Assembly (NCBI RefSeq): GCF_964355755.1
Contig: NC_092670.1
Span: 39,915,795-39,979,794, forward strand
Direction: 5' to 3'
Origin: Antedon mediterranea
Lineage: Eukaryota > Echinodermata > Crinoidea > Comatulida > Antedonidae
Length of the DNA: 64,000 bases
The position numbers and the translations under genes are program-made. A model generated the notes under the pieces. It saw nothing but the letters and a program-made list of their open reading frames with translations. It was not told where the DNA came from and ran no database searches. Each line of letters begins with the position of its first letter. The stretch's first letter is position 1. Of the stretch, positions 1-17,048 are shown in pieces.

Positions 1-207
1 TATATGATATATATTTAATGTTTTTATTTATACAATACAATAGTATTTATTGTCATTTTGACAACAAGGTACAAATAAAATTTGGTTGATTTACATTTTG
101 ATATACATACAATATACAAATGTATAAAGAAAAACCAAAACACTTAGTTAATTAATGTGTAATGTTGTTGCAAAAAAAAAAGGATGTTTGTTACCATGGT
201 AACTTAC

Positions 208-3200
208 ATGGTAGGAGGACAGTAAGACCAGCATCACTAATGAGACTACAAGAACAGATGCTCATGTGACTTATGTTGCTATGGAAACGTAGCGACTGAA
301 GAAGTTCGTTGGTGGTGTACTTGTAACAATCTAGCACCAAATGGGTCAGGTGACTGGAAAATAACGACATAATAGAGTTTTATGTATATTTAAACCACAT
401 TCATAATGATACATAGTTTTATTTATTTATATTTTTATCGGGTGCTAATAAATTATGTAACTTGCACATCATAGATCGCTGAAATTTAATGCCTTTAACA
501 GTCTTTTTTAATGGTGTTTTGTGTTTAGAATGGTGTGTACAGCAAGCTACATTCCGTATGGAAATTTGGTGAATAACTTTTAATTGAACGCCATACAATG
601 CATGCTATTTTAAATTGAAATCTCTTATTCTATTTAGAAGCAAACTTCATAGTTGAAGGCTACTGTTCCACTGGCTATAGCTATTGCAATTCCACTTTTT
701 TTTTTGCATACAGTGTGTGGTGCATATAAACAAATGAGGCATTGTGAGCCAATGCAAAGATAGGTGATTTGAATTGTTTAGCCAATACATATAGCATTCA
801 TGTAGATTACAGTACCATGACAGAAATATAGGCATTGTCCTTGGTCGCAATGTTCCATCTTTTTTCATCTCATCAACAATTTTGGCTGCTAGTTGTTGAG
901 GCATTCCACCCAATGAGGAAGGTGATTGGTTGGGATCTCCAAGTTTCTTAGCAACAGCTTTCGTTGTCATGGTAACCAGAGATGGTATGATCGTTGACCT
1001 TGACGATGTCGTTGGGACGTCGGGTGCTTGTTGGTGAGCTAACGCGATTCGTTTGAGGGCAGCATCAGCTGAAATGCAATCAAAGAATGGTTCTATTACA
1101 TAAAATGGCTTTGGTCATGGTAGATAGACAGTGTATTTTTAAATGCATAAACCAAATTTTAATTATTATATTTGAATATATGACTACCTGCTTTTTGTTT
1201 TGAGACTTCTTCAGCTCCTTCTTCACTGGCTCCATCTTGGAAGCCATATACAAAGTTGACAGGCTGAGCATCCAGTCGGTTCCCTCCTCCCCATGGGTGC
1301 TGTTGTGGACCCTGGGCTTCACCCCAACCAGCAATTAATTCTTTCACAAAAATAAAAAGTGTATTTAACACATTTAACAACGATATGGCCATGGTGACTT
1401 GCTTATTAGATCATAATGTTATTATAATTAATATAATTACCATCCATATCATTATTCTCATCATTTGCATCTGGTTCTTCAACCACATCACCAGCTATAT
1501 CCTCTGAAGGTTCTTCTTCCCCTTCTTGCTCTACCTGCTGCAAACTATGACCTGCCCCCCAGTTATGAGCTGCAAAGTGAGGGCGCTGGCTATTGATCAA
1601 CTGCATCTGTCGGTTCAATCGTCCTGCCACATCCATTCCAGTACCACTTTGGCTGGGAAGCGCTGTTGATGTGGTCGATACCGACAGTGTTGGTGGCTCA
1701 CTATTAGTCTCAGCCTTATGAACTAAATTACAAGTATGAGATTTTATTACAGTCAACTGTCTGATTACAGACATCTTTGGCCAGCCCAACGGTGTCCGGT
1801 TTTCCAGAAATTCCGGTATTTATTTCTGTTTTACAAGGGTGGTCCATCCAGCCAAAGCCGATCATTAGGGTTCCTATGATATTATTATTTATGTAGAATT
1901 TTAGAAAAGTGCTAGGTGGTCAAAATACCTATAATACAAGAAAAGCCTAAATTTTGATGGAAAGATAAAAATTGCCTAATGATACACTGAAAGAAGTGTG
2001 TGAAAATGATAAGAATGAGAGAAGAAAATTCTAGAAAAGTTTTGATAAATTTAGGAAAAAAAACACATACGTTTACTTGGTGGTCCTTCTGACTTCCTGG
2101 CAACAAGCACACCCCTAGGTGTGAGTTTTAATTCAGACAGTGACAGGATCATGTCTTCACATGTATACACATGTCTGGGAAATGTCTACAAAAATAATAA
2201 CTCTTTAAATTCAGGATGTTGGCTTTACTATTAACTAATACAATCAAACAAATGTCTTTAACCTAGTTACAACTAAATTATTTAACCGTCATACAAGTTA
2301 TTTTAACCAATTTAATAAAAATATGTACTATTTCAAATGTACGAATTCAACTATGTTAGTATTTTCAATTTGTTGGTGAACAGAGAACCTATACCGTTCT
2401 CTCCATGAAGTAGGTGGTCTAAAGCTCTGTTGTCTATCAAACTTTACGTGACAAAAAAAAAAGGTGATGTGCCCATATATGGACATGGTGATGTCATATC
2501 ACTACCAAATTTGAGCACCTGTTCACACCTGTTTGATAGTGTGAACAGAGCTTAACTAACATTTTTTACATTCTTTCTATGTTACCTGTAGTAATTCTAT
2601 TTCTTGCAGAGTTGGTTCTTGCTCCTTAACAAAATCTACAACCGTCTTAAGACTACATGATGCTTCAAATTCGTGTCTAAGTGCTTGACCTGACGGCAAA
2701 CGAATCTAAATAACAAGGACAATTAGGGTAAACTAATTTGAATAAAAATGGTCATGGTAAACATTTGAAATAAACTTGTTTTTGGTTAATTGATATAACT
2801 ACAATTACCTGAAGTGTGCATTTTAGGTCTTTCTTTTCTATAGTTTTTTCCTTTTCTTCCTTTTTACTTCTTTCATCTATTTTGCTTTCACATTCTTTTA
2901 ATTCTTGTTTTGTACTACAAGATGTTGTTGTTGTCTTCTGAACCCTTGCCTTCTTATCTGCTTCAATTTCTAGTAAAACCTGTTGCCTTTCCTACAACAA
3001 ATAAAAGCTATTAATACAACAAACAAGAAAGTCACAAATGTATTCTTTAAAATGCATTTAAAAAAACAAACTGATGGTTTCTGGTTGACCTTATATAGTT
3101 TCCCTTCTAAAGCTCTGTCTACACTATCAAACGAGTTTGACAAAACATGTGTGATGTGTCCAAATATGGTAGTGATATGACATCATCATCCATATATGGG

Positions 3201-4732
3201 CAAATCACATTTTCTTGTCACATAAAGATTGATAGTGTAGACAGAGTTAATATTACAATAGTACCACAAAATATAATAATACACTATTTTATATTTTGGA
3301 GGCAATTTATCCTATTGTATTCTGTACATTTTGATGACTTGTACAGTACCTCATCCACTCATAAAATCTGTATAGTTTAATATCTCTTTTTATTAATTTT
3401 TTAAACATTCATTTGAAGAGTGGAAAATAAACGAAACGAAACCTTTTTCTTCAACAAGCGTTTTTCTTTAGCCTCCTTTGCAGCTTGATGGCGTTGCTCT
3501 TGCTCCCATCTGTCCTTCTCTGCCAGTTGTTCCTCATTCAAGGCATATCTACTGGCTAACTTTGGTGTCGACTCTGTGTTTGTTTGTTCCGTGTTTGAAG
3601 TATCGTATTGTCCTAATTGTGGTTGTACAGTCTGTAATAATAAAAGTAATTTCACAACATAGCAATTTGCAGCACCCACACTCCCCCCCCCCCCCTCCAC
3701 AAATTAAACACTGCTCTTCTGTTGCCTTATTTAAAAAATTGCTCAAAACTCATTTTTTCGACCCCTAACATACACAGCGCCTTTGACTTTGTACCTCGGT
3801 CTTTGAATTGACGCTTTATAAATATTGATATAATAATAATAATAATTTAAAACAAACAAAATTATTAATTAAACATATTAGGTTAAGCAGTACAAGTAAA
3901 GTACATTTATTCACATCATTCATGAATGTGTGTGATTTTTTGTTGAAATTTTTAAAGAATTATGGGTATTTTTTGAAAATTGTTTTTTACCTGCTGTGTA
4001 TTTGTTCGAAGGTTCAAACTTGGAGTTGAGACTGTAGGGATCACCGTAGGGTCATTTACCTGTAAAAGCCTTGAAACAAATAAATTGCAATAATTATTTT
4101 TTCTTGTTCCTTGATATTTCACCTACACATTTAAAAGACATACAAGTTTGAAAAAAATGATACATATCAAAAAAGTTTGAATTGGAAAAAATTATTCATT
4201 CAAACATTAGTATTATTTGATATAACAATGTGAGATATAACATTGATTGATTGACGTTTTTCTAAAATAACATATTGCATTGTTTATAAGGTTCACTATA
4301 CTAACCATTCTACAGCTTCCTGTAGGTTGTACTTTCCTGCTTGCACAGCAGCTTGGCTTCTATCTAGGTCGAATCCCATCCCCACTAACGTCATCAAAAG
4401 ACCATCGATTGTCTAAAGTAAATCAAATAATATTTATCCTTTTTAGGCCTGCTACTAGGCCTAGCCTAGGCCTTATTGGTACTGGTTGATTTTGGTACGA
4501 GATGACCAGTACCTTTCCAGAGAGGGCTTAGCAAGGCCCGGGTCTCTGGCTGCCTGGCCGAATACCCGCCAATAGCAAGGCCTAGCTTAGCTAGGCCTAG
4601 CTATTCTATACCAGGCTAAGTTAGCCGCTAACTTAGGCCAGGTAATAATCAGCATGACCAACGCATGCATTGGTTTAAATCTTCATTTTAATATGATGCC
4701 ATTATAAATTTACTTACGTTTTCTGAACTCAT
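208..4732 (-). CDS. UBA-UBX-leucine-rich-repeat protein (partial, 3' end outside window)
   Basis: Eleven exons (4718-4732, 4306-4412, 3991-4069, 3443-3631, 2809-2991, 2586-2705, 2071-2185, 1441-1722, 1188-1340, 816-1068, 208-353) join in frame with GT-AG introns. The start is the ATG at 4732, which splices in phase 0. Residues about 6-43 look like a UBA ubiquitin-binding fold (MGFD, then LQEAVEWL). After a charged, Lys/Glu-rich coiled region, residues about 192-265 form a UBX domain (IRLPSGQALRHEF ... FPRHVYTCEDM ... LTPRGVLVARK), the p97/VCP-binding fold. UBA plus UBX recalls UBXN1, but here the protein continues through an acidic linker into leucine-rich repeats (HLTHLVLDCY, SLISDAGLTVLL), like AMN1 or F-box LRR proteins. 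It is probably a p97 adaptor that binds ubiquitylated clients. The last exon seen ends with a donor at 207, so the gene continues to the left. Confidence 0.8.
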
Positions 4733-5236
4733 TTTTGTCCATAAAAAGAGCAAAACGACGACGTATATATTATTACACGACGAACGCAAGAACATGAATC
4801 GCGCAGCTAGCCACACCATACACGCCATCAAAAAAACCAAAACATTAGATTCTCATATGAAACGCCAAACCTGCCTACTATTTGTATAGTTAGTATACGC
4901 CTAGTACTGTACTACTGCAGAACCAGGGAAACTCTTCCTGTGTACAAACATACATAATACAAAAAAACAGTTTTGGTTTTATTCTATTTTAAAGAACTTT
5001 ATTTTTAATGATTTACACATTTGTTTAATATTTACAAAGATGATTGTTATTTCAGTGTTGCATTAGTCATATTTCAAAAACACATAAATAATATTAATAG
5101 TAGTTCAAGTTCAACGTAGTAATACGGTAGTTCTTCAGAATATTATAAACACATTTTCCAAATACGATTTTCGTGCTACGGTAGCCATCTTGCAGAGATG
5201 ACAAACAGCTGTATTAAACAGAATATGATATAGTTT
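4733..5236. other. Intergenic: promoter of the UBX gene and 3' flank of the FTP-kringle gene
   Basis: No coding exon was seen. A TTTATT near 4998-5003 reads AATAAA on the minus strand and could be the poly(A) signal of the gene ending at 5237. The 4733-4870 part is the presumptive promoter or 5' UTR of the UBX gene. Confidence 0.5.
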
Positions 5237-8200
5237 TCAGTAGTGTATTGAATATCCACATTGTACATTGGCTAAACCAGAGACATACATAATGCAGTCA
5301 CGGGTTGTCGAATCAAAGACAAATCGATTACATAGTGAACAACTAACGCAGCGCTGAGCACACTTGATATGACTGGTGGCGCCAAAGACTCCGACTATCA
5401 GACGGGAGAAGTCTTCGCTACAATCCCTTGATGACGGCTGGTGAAATAAATAGGTATCTGGATGGATAGAAAGAAATCAAAGAGTTGATAAACTTGTTGT
5501 ACGTTCTACAATTATTTGAGGAACTATACCCGGTTAACAATTAACGTTTCGGTAACGTTATATTTACGTATTTGTTTGGTCATGAAAACGTTGTGCAATG
5601 ACGTTGCAGAAACACAAAAATGTTGACCCTTTTATACGACTTTTTAACGTCCACAATAACGTTCAAAATAACGTTTTAGAAACATTTTTTTAACGTCTAC
5701 AATAACGTTGATATATAACGTTTTTAGACGTATTTAAAACGCCAGATATAACGTTTATATATAGCGTGCTCACAATTGTTCTGAACAAAACGTTGTACGA
5801 ATATAAAAATGTCGACCCTTTTTTACGTATATTTAACGTCTACAATAACGTTCCTAAATAATGTATTAGGCCGACTACCAATCTGTATCAACGTATGTTC
5901 GACGCATACGAACAATCGTTTATAATCAATACAAGAATAATATGAGAACTTTGAGAACTTACGTTTGTTAAGTAAAGTCTGATTTATCTTTGCCGCTTTC
6001 ATCTCTCTTTCACTTAAGGCACGATCATAGAGTTGCACATAGGAAACCTTTGCATTTATGCCAGGTTCCTCATTCTCTCCTATAACCAACTTCTCTAACC
6101 CGCTCTCTATACTCGTATTCAAATGTCCTATGCTAGCAATTTCACCGTTCCGCCAGAGTTTTACCAAACGTCGATTTTGCTCATACGTAAAAGCTAAAAA
6201 CGTCCAAGTGTTGGGTACGATTACGTTCGCACTTGTAACTAATTGGCTAAGATGGTATACCTCGATCGTAGAGTTACCCAGCTTATTACCGACAGGTTGA
6301 CGCAATGAAAACACTTCAATCGTATTGAGATATCCTGATACAATATGTCCGTTTGAGTCTGGTTTGGGGTAGAAATACAGAGCTACAGTCAAACCAGAAA
6401 TATTAGCGGTATCTTCTTTGACAGGAAGAACAATAGGACCTCTTCCATTCTTTATATTTACATCGAGCTCATCTTTAGATGATCTTCGAGATTGATCGAT
6501 ATTGTGCAGCAAGTGAACATCTCTGTATGTGCTACATACGGGGTCTAGCGGCCAGAGTCCTATCGGTGACAACTCTCCAGTAAATGTAACTACAAAGATA
6601 CAAAATAAATATACTGAATAAAATGCTGTACTATTAAATCATCACAAAGAAGAAATCATTGCAGATGTTCTGTGATGTGGCAGCCAAAACATAGGCTTGC
6701 AAAACAAGGAAGACGTACAGAACACATACATTGATGTACTAGAGACGGTTACTGTGGTATACAGAGAAATAAACTGGCTCTGTCACAATGGCAGATAGGA
6801 AGTTATGGAGGAAACATAGTCATATTTAATTTAATTGAATGTATTTATTTCGTCAAGACAGAATAATAACAAAAACCCGTGCCGGTGACGGAATTATATA
6901 AACAGAAGTGACAGACGGGTGACAAAAAAGTTCGGGTTTGTCCCGGACTAACTAAGTAAGTATGTAAGTAAGTCATTACAACTTATGTAACAGTGTAAAT
7001 AATGATAGTAGGAGGAGTAACTGACCTACTGCACACGCCTCTCCTGGGCCAGCCACTCCACAGTAACTTCTTGATGCCCCGTCTTGATACCAACACCAAG
7101 CCGTCTCACCTCCGTCAGGATTTCTACAAAAGTTATGATCTCCCAGTCCTAGTGATGGTTCTTGTTCACTAATGTCGTTAGAACTCTCGCCAAAATAAAT
7201 CGGCTCATCAATGTAGTAATAGTCGCTTGGTGGTGGACCATATACGGGAGCATAGACAGGAGAGTAGACGGGAGCCCCTAAATAAATGTATTCAGGGGGT
7301 TCAATACTCGGGTTGATAGTACTCGGTTGTTCGACGTCACTAAAGCTCGGACCATTCGTGCTTACGTCATCCTCCAATATATAATCACTTGAGTCTGCTT
7401 TAGGTCTCGGGTTTTCGTACGCACTCGGGTTGTCCGTGCTCAGTTCACCATTGTCGGAAACGCTCGGGTAGGTGTCGCTTGGTTCCGTATTGGTAACATA
7501 TTCTACGTAATCGCTAGTATTGGTCACACTACTTGGACTATTCAAGTTGGTGTTGTTGGAGGAGTCGGTACTGTTGGAGTCGGTACTGGTTGAGTTCGTG
7601 CTGTTTGAGTTGTTATAATTTGATTCCGTAAAATTGTTGTTGGTTTCGTCGTTTAAATCCCAATAATCACATAACTGTCCATCAATGGTTGTTGTCTGCG
7701 TACCACGATAATCAGCCCCATCTGCTTCATAGTAACATTCGGCTGGTAAAATAAATAAATTAATGATAATATCAATGAAAAATTAATAGATTAATGGTGC
7801 AGTAACCGCTGGTTATTTTTGCTCGAATCTAACCCCTAGCCATCAACGCTAGCTTGGTTGTTGTCTAAAGATATGAACGCCAGGCTAGTGATCTGGAGGT
7901 CGTGGGTTCGAATCCCACCCGAGAATTACCTGCGAATATTTACGTTTTCTCAATGTACTTAGTATAAGTCACAAATTATGTTAGAGTAGGATTAATTGTA
8001 ATTTATGAGATTGTTTTTTTATAGACATATTATCAAAAGCCCCTTATTTGGCTTACTCTTTTCAATATCTGATTCACTGTAGACACGAACTTCACAAATA
8101 CTTAAATATTCTCGTTTTCCTTTCAGTTGCAAACTAACATATTGTCCCATGATTGGTGGATTGCAATAGATGTCAATAATTGCACTGATGCCTGCATCAC

Positions 8201-10385
8201 TGGTTGTAACAGAGCCTCCGCACTTTTGGTTCAACGTGAAATCATCGAAGTTATTTCCAACTCGTACCTCAGCGTCGACCAATATGAGATGAGCGTCAGA
8301 ATCTGGTGTATTAAAAAAAGTAGAATAGTGTAGCGTGTTTCACACTACGACGCAACGAAGGACGTTAGCGTAACGTAAGTGATTGACCAATCACAAGCGC
8401 TGTGTTTAATCGAACTTCTTCTTGTCATTGGTCAACTCGCTTGCGTTGCGCTAATGGGTTTTCCACTAGGCGAATTTATTCGCGTGAATCGAAAGTGTTC
8501 ACTAATGCGCATGTGTTGGCCTAACTAGTAATATTTTCATCTACTTTTTGTGACGTAGAAAATACGCAACCAATCATAACTCATCATATAAGGAGTGTTC
8601 GATTTTGGCAAATATATTCGCTAATGGCAAAACAGACATTAAGCTCTGTCTACACTATCAAACTTTATGTGACAACAAATTGATATGCCCATATATGGAC
8701 ATGATGATGTCATATTACTACCCGATCTGGGCATATCACCCCCATATTTGGGCATATCACCACCACACTTTCTTTGCCAAACTAGTTTGCTTAAGACAAC
8801 GTCGATCGTGATGTCGGATGATGGTTAGCAAAATCAAACACAGATTCAACAATGAATTAAACCTTGATAGCAAAGTAATAGGGCATATGGAGTATTATAA
8901 CATTTACATTATCTAGTAATATAAAAAGTGCTACTGACCGTGTTCTACTTTATTGATAAAAGTAACAAGAGAAACTCTGAATTCATGATCGAGATCGATC
9001 ATAAGCCACTCCTCGAATCCATTGCCTTACAAACACAATCCATATTAAAATATTTAAACGCAAATAAGATAGTTCAACAAGAAAATTTTAATCATGTATT
9101 TTACCGCCATTTTTCATTTTTACATTTTAATTAACATCGTATCTAAAATTTTAAATGAAAATAAATATATAGTTAATAATATATATAATTCAAGAATCTT
9201 ATTATGTAAATATACCTGTATTTTAACTACTTTAAACACTTACTTTAATTGTCACAAATTGTATATAATATATTCATCACTAAGAATTTAAATAAATGCG
9301 AGATGAACTCACACAAGACAGAAAACAAGAGAATAATACATGTTATGACTGTATAAGTAAAGCGTGTGTATCAAATCGATACACCTAATAAAATAAGACG
9401 TTATAGATTTTTTTGGTATTATAAAATGAATATGTTAAAAAATATATAAATGTACACATTTATAACAGAGTATTATAATAAAAATGGGACTAACCCACAC
9501 AAAACAAAAACAAATAAAATGATTATGCAAATTGGCAGTCAGAGCTGAAATTATAGGCATTTGCTACTAGATAATAGTGTCTTACTTGTGGACGTGTAGC
9601 ACGCATCGTTGTCGTCACCATCTACCGAGTTTCTAAGTGTTTCTGATGTAGAATCAGTAAATATTGACCTCCTTAGTGACAGATACGCTAAAAAGGAAAT
9701 AGATTAAAACACAGAATTTTTGTGCCGAGAAAATACTTCTCACGTTCCTTCAACTAAAAATTTCCCCCTCCTCTACTCCAGACCTCTTTGTCTGTGGTCA
9801 CAGTTCCACGCGTCACCCCTATCGCGCCTGGGACAACACAATGTGATGTGCTCATATGAACATGTCATATTACTACCATATTTGTGCATATCACTACCAT
9901 ATTTGGGTATATTACACTTTTTAAAACTAGTTTGATAGTGTAGACAGAGCTTTACAAGGGAACTATATAAGGTCAACAAGAAAGAAACCATCAGTTAATT
10001 GTTTTAATGCATTTTGAAGAATACATTTGTGACTTTCTTGTTTGTTGTATTAATAGCTTTTATTTGTTGTAGGAAAGGCAACAGGTTTTACTAGAAATTG
10101 AAGCAGATAAGAAGGCAAGGGTTCAGAAGACAACAACAACATCTTGTAGTACAAAACAAGAATCAAAAGAATGTGAAAGCAAAATAGATGAAAGAAGTAA
10201 AAACAAAGAAAAGGAAAAAATATAGATAAGAAAGACCTAAAATGCACACTTCAGGTAATTGTAGTCACAAAACATGAATATTCATAATGTTACGTATACG
10301 TAACATTAGATAAAGTTAATTTACACTTACATGATGATGCTGTACCGATAAAGAGAATAAGCGATGTGAATGAAGTCCAGTCCAT
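5237..10385 (-). CDS. Secreted FTP (F-type lectin-like)-kringle-LamG-PAN protein, 684 aa
   Basis: Seven exons (10331-10385, 9586-9687, 8939-9025, 8057-8302, 7026-7742, 5963-6589, 5237-5457; sum 2055 nt) join in frame, every intron in phase 1. Residues 1-18 are a signal peptide (MDWTSFTSLILFIGTASS). Residues 19-163 are an FTP/fucolectin-type domain over three exons (NSVDG, EEWLMIDLD, AEVRVGNNF, GQYVSLQL, SICEVRVY). Residues 164-402 are a kringle with all six cysteines (166, 188, 369, 380, 391, 400) but about 180 residues between the second and third; the extra stretch is Asn/Ser/Thr- then Pro/Tyr-rich. Residues 403-611 are a LamG/concanavalin-like sandwich (SPIGLWPLD). Residues 612-684 are a Cys-rich PAN/apple-like domain ending at a TGA. 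No membrane segment was seen, so the protein is probably extracellular. Function is unknown; a recognition or adhesion role is inference. The RxD fucose motif of F-lectins is not visible. Confidence 0.82.
5515..5870. repeat. AACGTT-rich tandem duplication in intron 6 of the FTP-kringle gene
   Basis: The intron between the LamG and PAN exons is packed with the palindrome AACGTT (ten or more copies). It contains two diverged copies of a roughly 190-bp segment: 5601-5663 resembles 5791-5853, sharing words such as ATGTYGACCCTTTT and ACAATAACGTTC. Confidence 0.6.
7845..7925 (+). repeat. tRNA-like fragment with A and B boxes (probable tRNA-derived SINE)
   Basis: An A-box-like TAGCTTGGTTG and a perfect B box GGTTCGAATCC lie about 45 bp apart, with a possible anticodon stem (CCAG/CTGG) between them. 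No pairing acceptor stem was found, so I read it as a tRNA-derived SINE or tRNA pseudogene in intron 4 of the FTP-kringle gene. Confidence 0.5.
8330..8472. mobile_element. MITE, GCTTGGTTCCCACTAG family (diverged copy)
   Basis: An inverted-repeat element with internal CAACGAAGGACGTTAGCG and GACCAATCACAAGCG / CTTGCGTTGCGCTA arms. It matches the better copy at 22201-22356. It lies in intron 3 of the FTP-kringle gene. Confidence 0.55.
8641..8790. mobile_element. MITE, AAGCTCTGTCTACACTATC family
   Basis: The left terminal repeat is intact (AAGCTCTGTCTACACTATCA). The internal GCCCATATATGGACATGATG segment is present. The right end is degenerate after CAAACTAGTTTG. It lies in intron 3 of the FTP-kringle gene. 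Confidence 0.8.
9841..9953. mobile_element. MITE, AAGCTCTGTC family, left-truncated
   Basis: It keeps the internal ATATGGTAGTGATATG-type segment and the right end TTTGATAGTGTAGACAGAGC. It is continuous with the duplicated UBX exon at 9954-10266, in the same relative order as MITE, intron and exon at 3249-2800. Confidence 0.8.
9954..10266 (+). pseudogene. Inverted duplicate of UBX-gene exon 5 with flanking intron
   Basis: The plus strand here matches the reverse complement of about 2797-3109 almost base for base. It includes the 3' part of intron 4, the TTGTAG acceptor, the whole exon encoding ERQQVLLEIEADKKARVQK, the donor, and about 10 bp of the next intron. A one-base loss near the end of the exon shifts the frame and gives an early stop (KEKEKI then stop). 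The copy lies inside intron 1 of the FTP-kringle gene on the opposite strand to that gene, so it is non-functional. Confidence 0.9.
10285..10308. repeat. 24-bp perfect palindrome
   Basis: Arms TAATGTTACGTA / TACGTAACATTA have no spacer. It sits between the duplicated exon and the signal-peptide exon of the FTP-kringle gene. Confidence 0.75.
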
Positions 10386-10494
10386 CTTGAATCAAACGTC
10401 TTACCATGGAGCTATACAATGGGTCTTACAACGTAGTCTTTACCACGCTTCCATGGTGGTAACGAACTACGGTAGAATAATATTGCGTATCGGT

Positions 10495-10535
10495 GGTCAC
10501 GTGTATATAAATTGTCCAATCAGATCAACATTCTC
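10495..10535 (-). promoter_or_regulatory. Candidate core promoter of the FTP-kringle gene
   Basis: Reading the minus strand toward the ATG at 10385, there is an inverted CCAAT box (GATTGG), then ATTTATATA about 10 bp on, then an E-box CACGTG. The start codon is about 110 bp downstream. The spacing suits a TATA promoter; the transcription start is not known. Confidence 0.4.
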
Positions 10536-10853
10536 ATTCGCGCTTTAGGCTGTATACAGTGCAGACGTCACCCGGTTCAAATTGTATCTCTTGGTATTTT
10601 AAAATATCTGTCTTTATGAAGTCATGTAAATACCTTTTATTGATCACTATGAATAATAAATAGGCGATTTTTTAGTTAAGTGTGAGATGTTTGTCATGTA
10701 TTGATATGTTGTGCTTTTGTAACCTACATAAATGGGAAGTAATACCATCTGTTCTTGACTTAAATAAAGTTCAATTATCACGAATGTGTTTAATGTCCTT
10801 TCTGGAATACAACTCTGTAGGGGCAGGCTCTCGTGAAACAAGCTTTTGCTTCT

Positions 10854-10983
10854 AAGGCTCTGTCTACACTATAAAACATGTGACAAAAAATGTGATGTGC
10901 TCATATATGGACATGATGATGTCATATCACTACCATATTTGGGCAAATCACTTGGGTGCATCACACTTTTTTGACAGAGCTTA
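10854..10983. mobile_element. MITE, AAGCTCTGTC family
   Basis: Left end AAGGCTCTGTCTACACTA, internal GCTCATATATGGACATGATG, right end TTTTTTGACAGAGCTTA. The right terminal repeat is shortened. Confidence 0.75.
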
Positions 10984-11529
10984 ATGAGGTTCCTAGTTAT
11001 TTTTAACAGAGTTAATTTGAAAATGCAAGTTAATACACTATATGTAAATATAGCCTTGCTTTATTGACAAATATTTCCTATTCTATTAGTAGACTTGCAG
11101 AGACTTCTTGCAGCTGTTTTGTCAATATGACTAGAGTTACTTCAAACTTTCCAACAAAATAAACAACACAAACAGCGTTTTTCCCGGACAACAATTTTAA
11201 TTCTAGTCCTGTTAAAGGAATTCTTTCAATTAATTATTAATTGTTATATTTATTTTTAATTTTTATAATATTATTGATTTCATTTTTAAACATTGAAATG
11301 TTGCATTATTGCAATGATGCACTGGTTCTCCTGTTGTGATTTTAACTACCTTACATTATATAAATCTTTGAAATCTACAATAACACATTTTAAGGCGATC
11401 ACAGCAACAAAAGGTGTAATAAAAACACTTAAGAAAGGAGGCTGCAGTCAAAACCTATTTGTGAATAGCCACATGTTGAGTTGTGTGTATTTTGATAACA
11501 CTGGATCGTTGGCAGAACTAAGTAGGTAC

Positions 11530-17048
<5,519 letters not shown>

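Larger units (their letters stand above)
10386..11529. other. Intergenic: FTP-kringle promoter side and ATP5F1B 3' flank, with one MITE
   Basis: No coding exon was seen. A MITE of the AAGCTCTGTC family lies at 10854-10983. A minus-strand AATAAA (TTTATT at 11249-11254) is a candidate poly(A) signal for ATP5F1B, 276 bp past its stop. Confidence 0.5.

Noticed and set aside
1080-1392. Several overlapping minus-strand frames around the UBX gene exons
   Set aside because: They are the UBX gene exons read through into introns; the spliced model replaces them.
6976-7025. GPI-anchor-like hydrophobic end (GQLLLLLSLFTLLHKL) after the kringle exon
   Set aside because: The read-through crosses a good donor (GTAG|GTCAGT at 7025). 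Splicing there joins in phase with the LamG exon, so the tail is most likely intronic, though an alternative isoform is possible.
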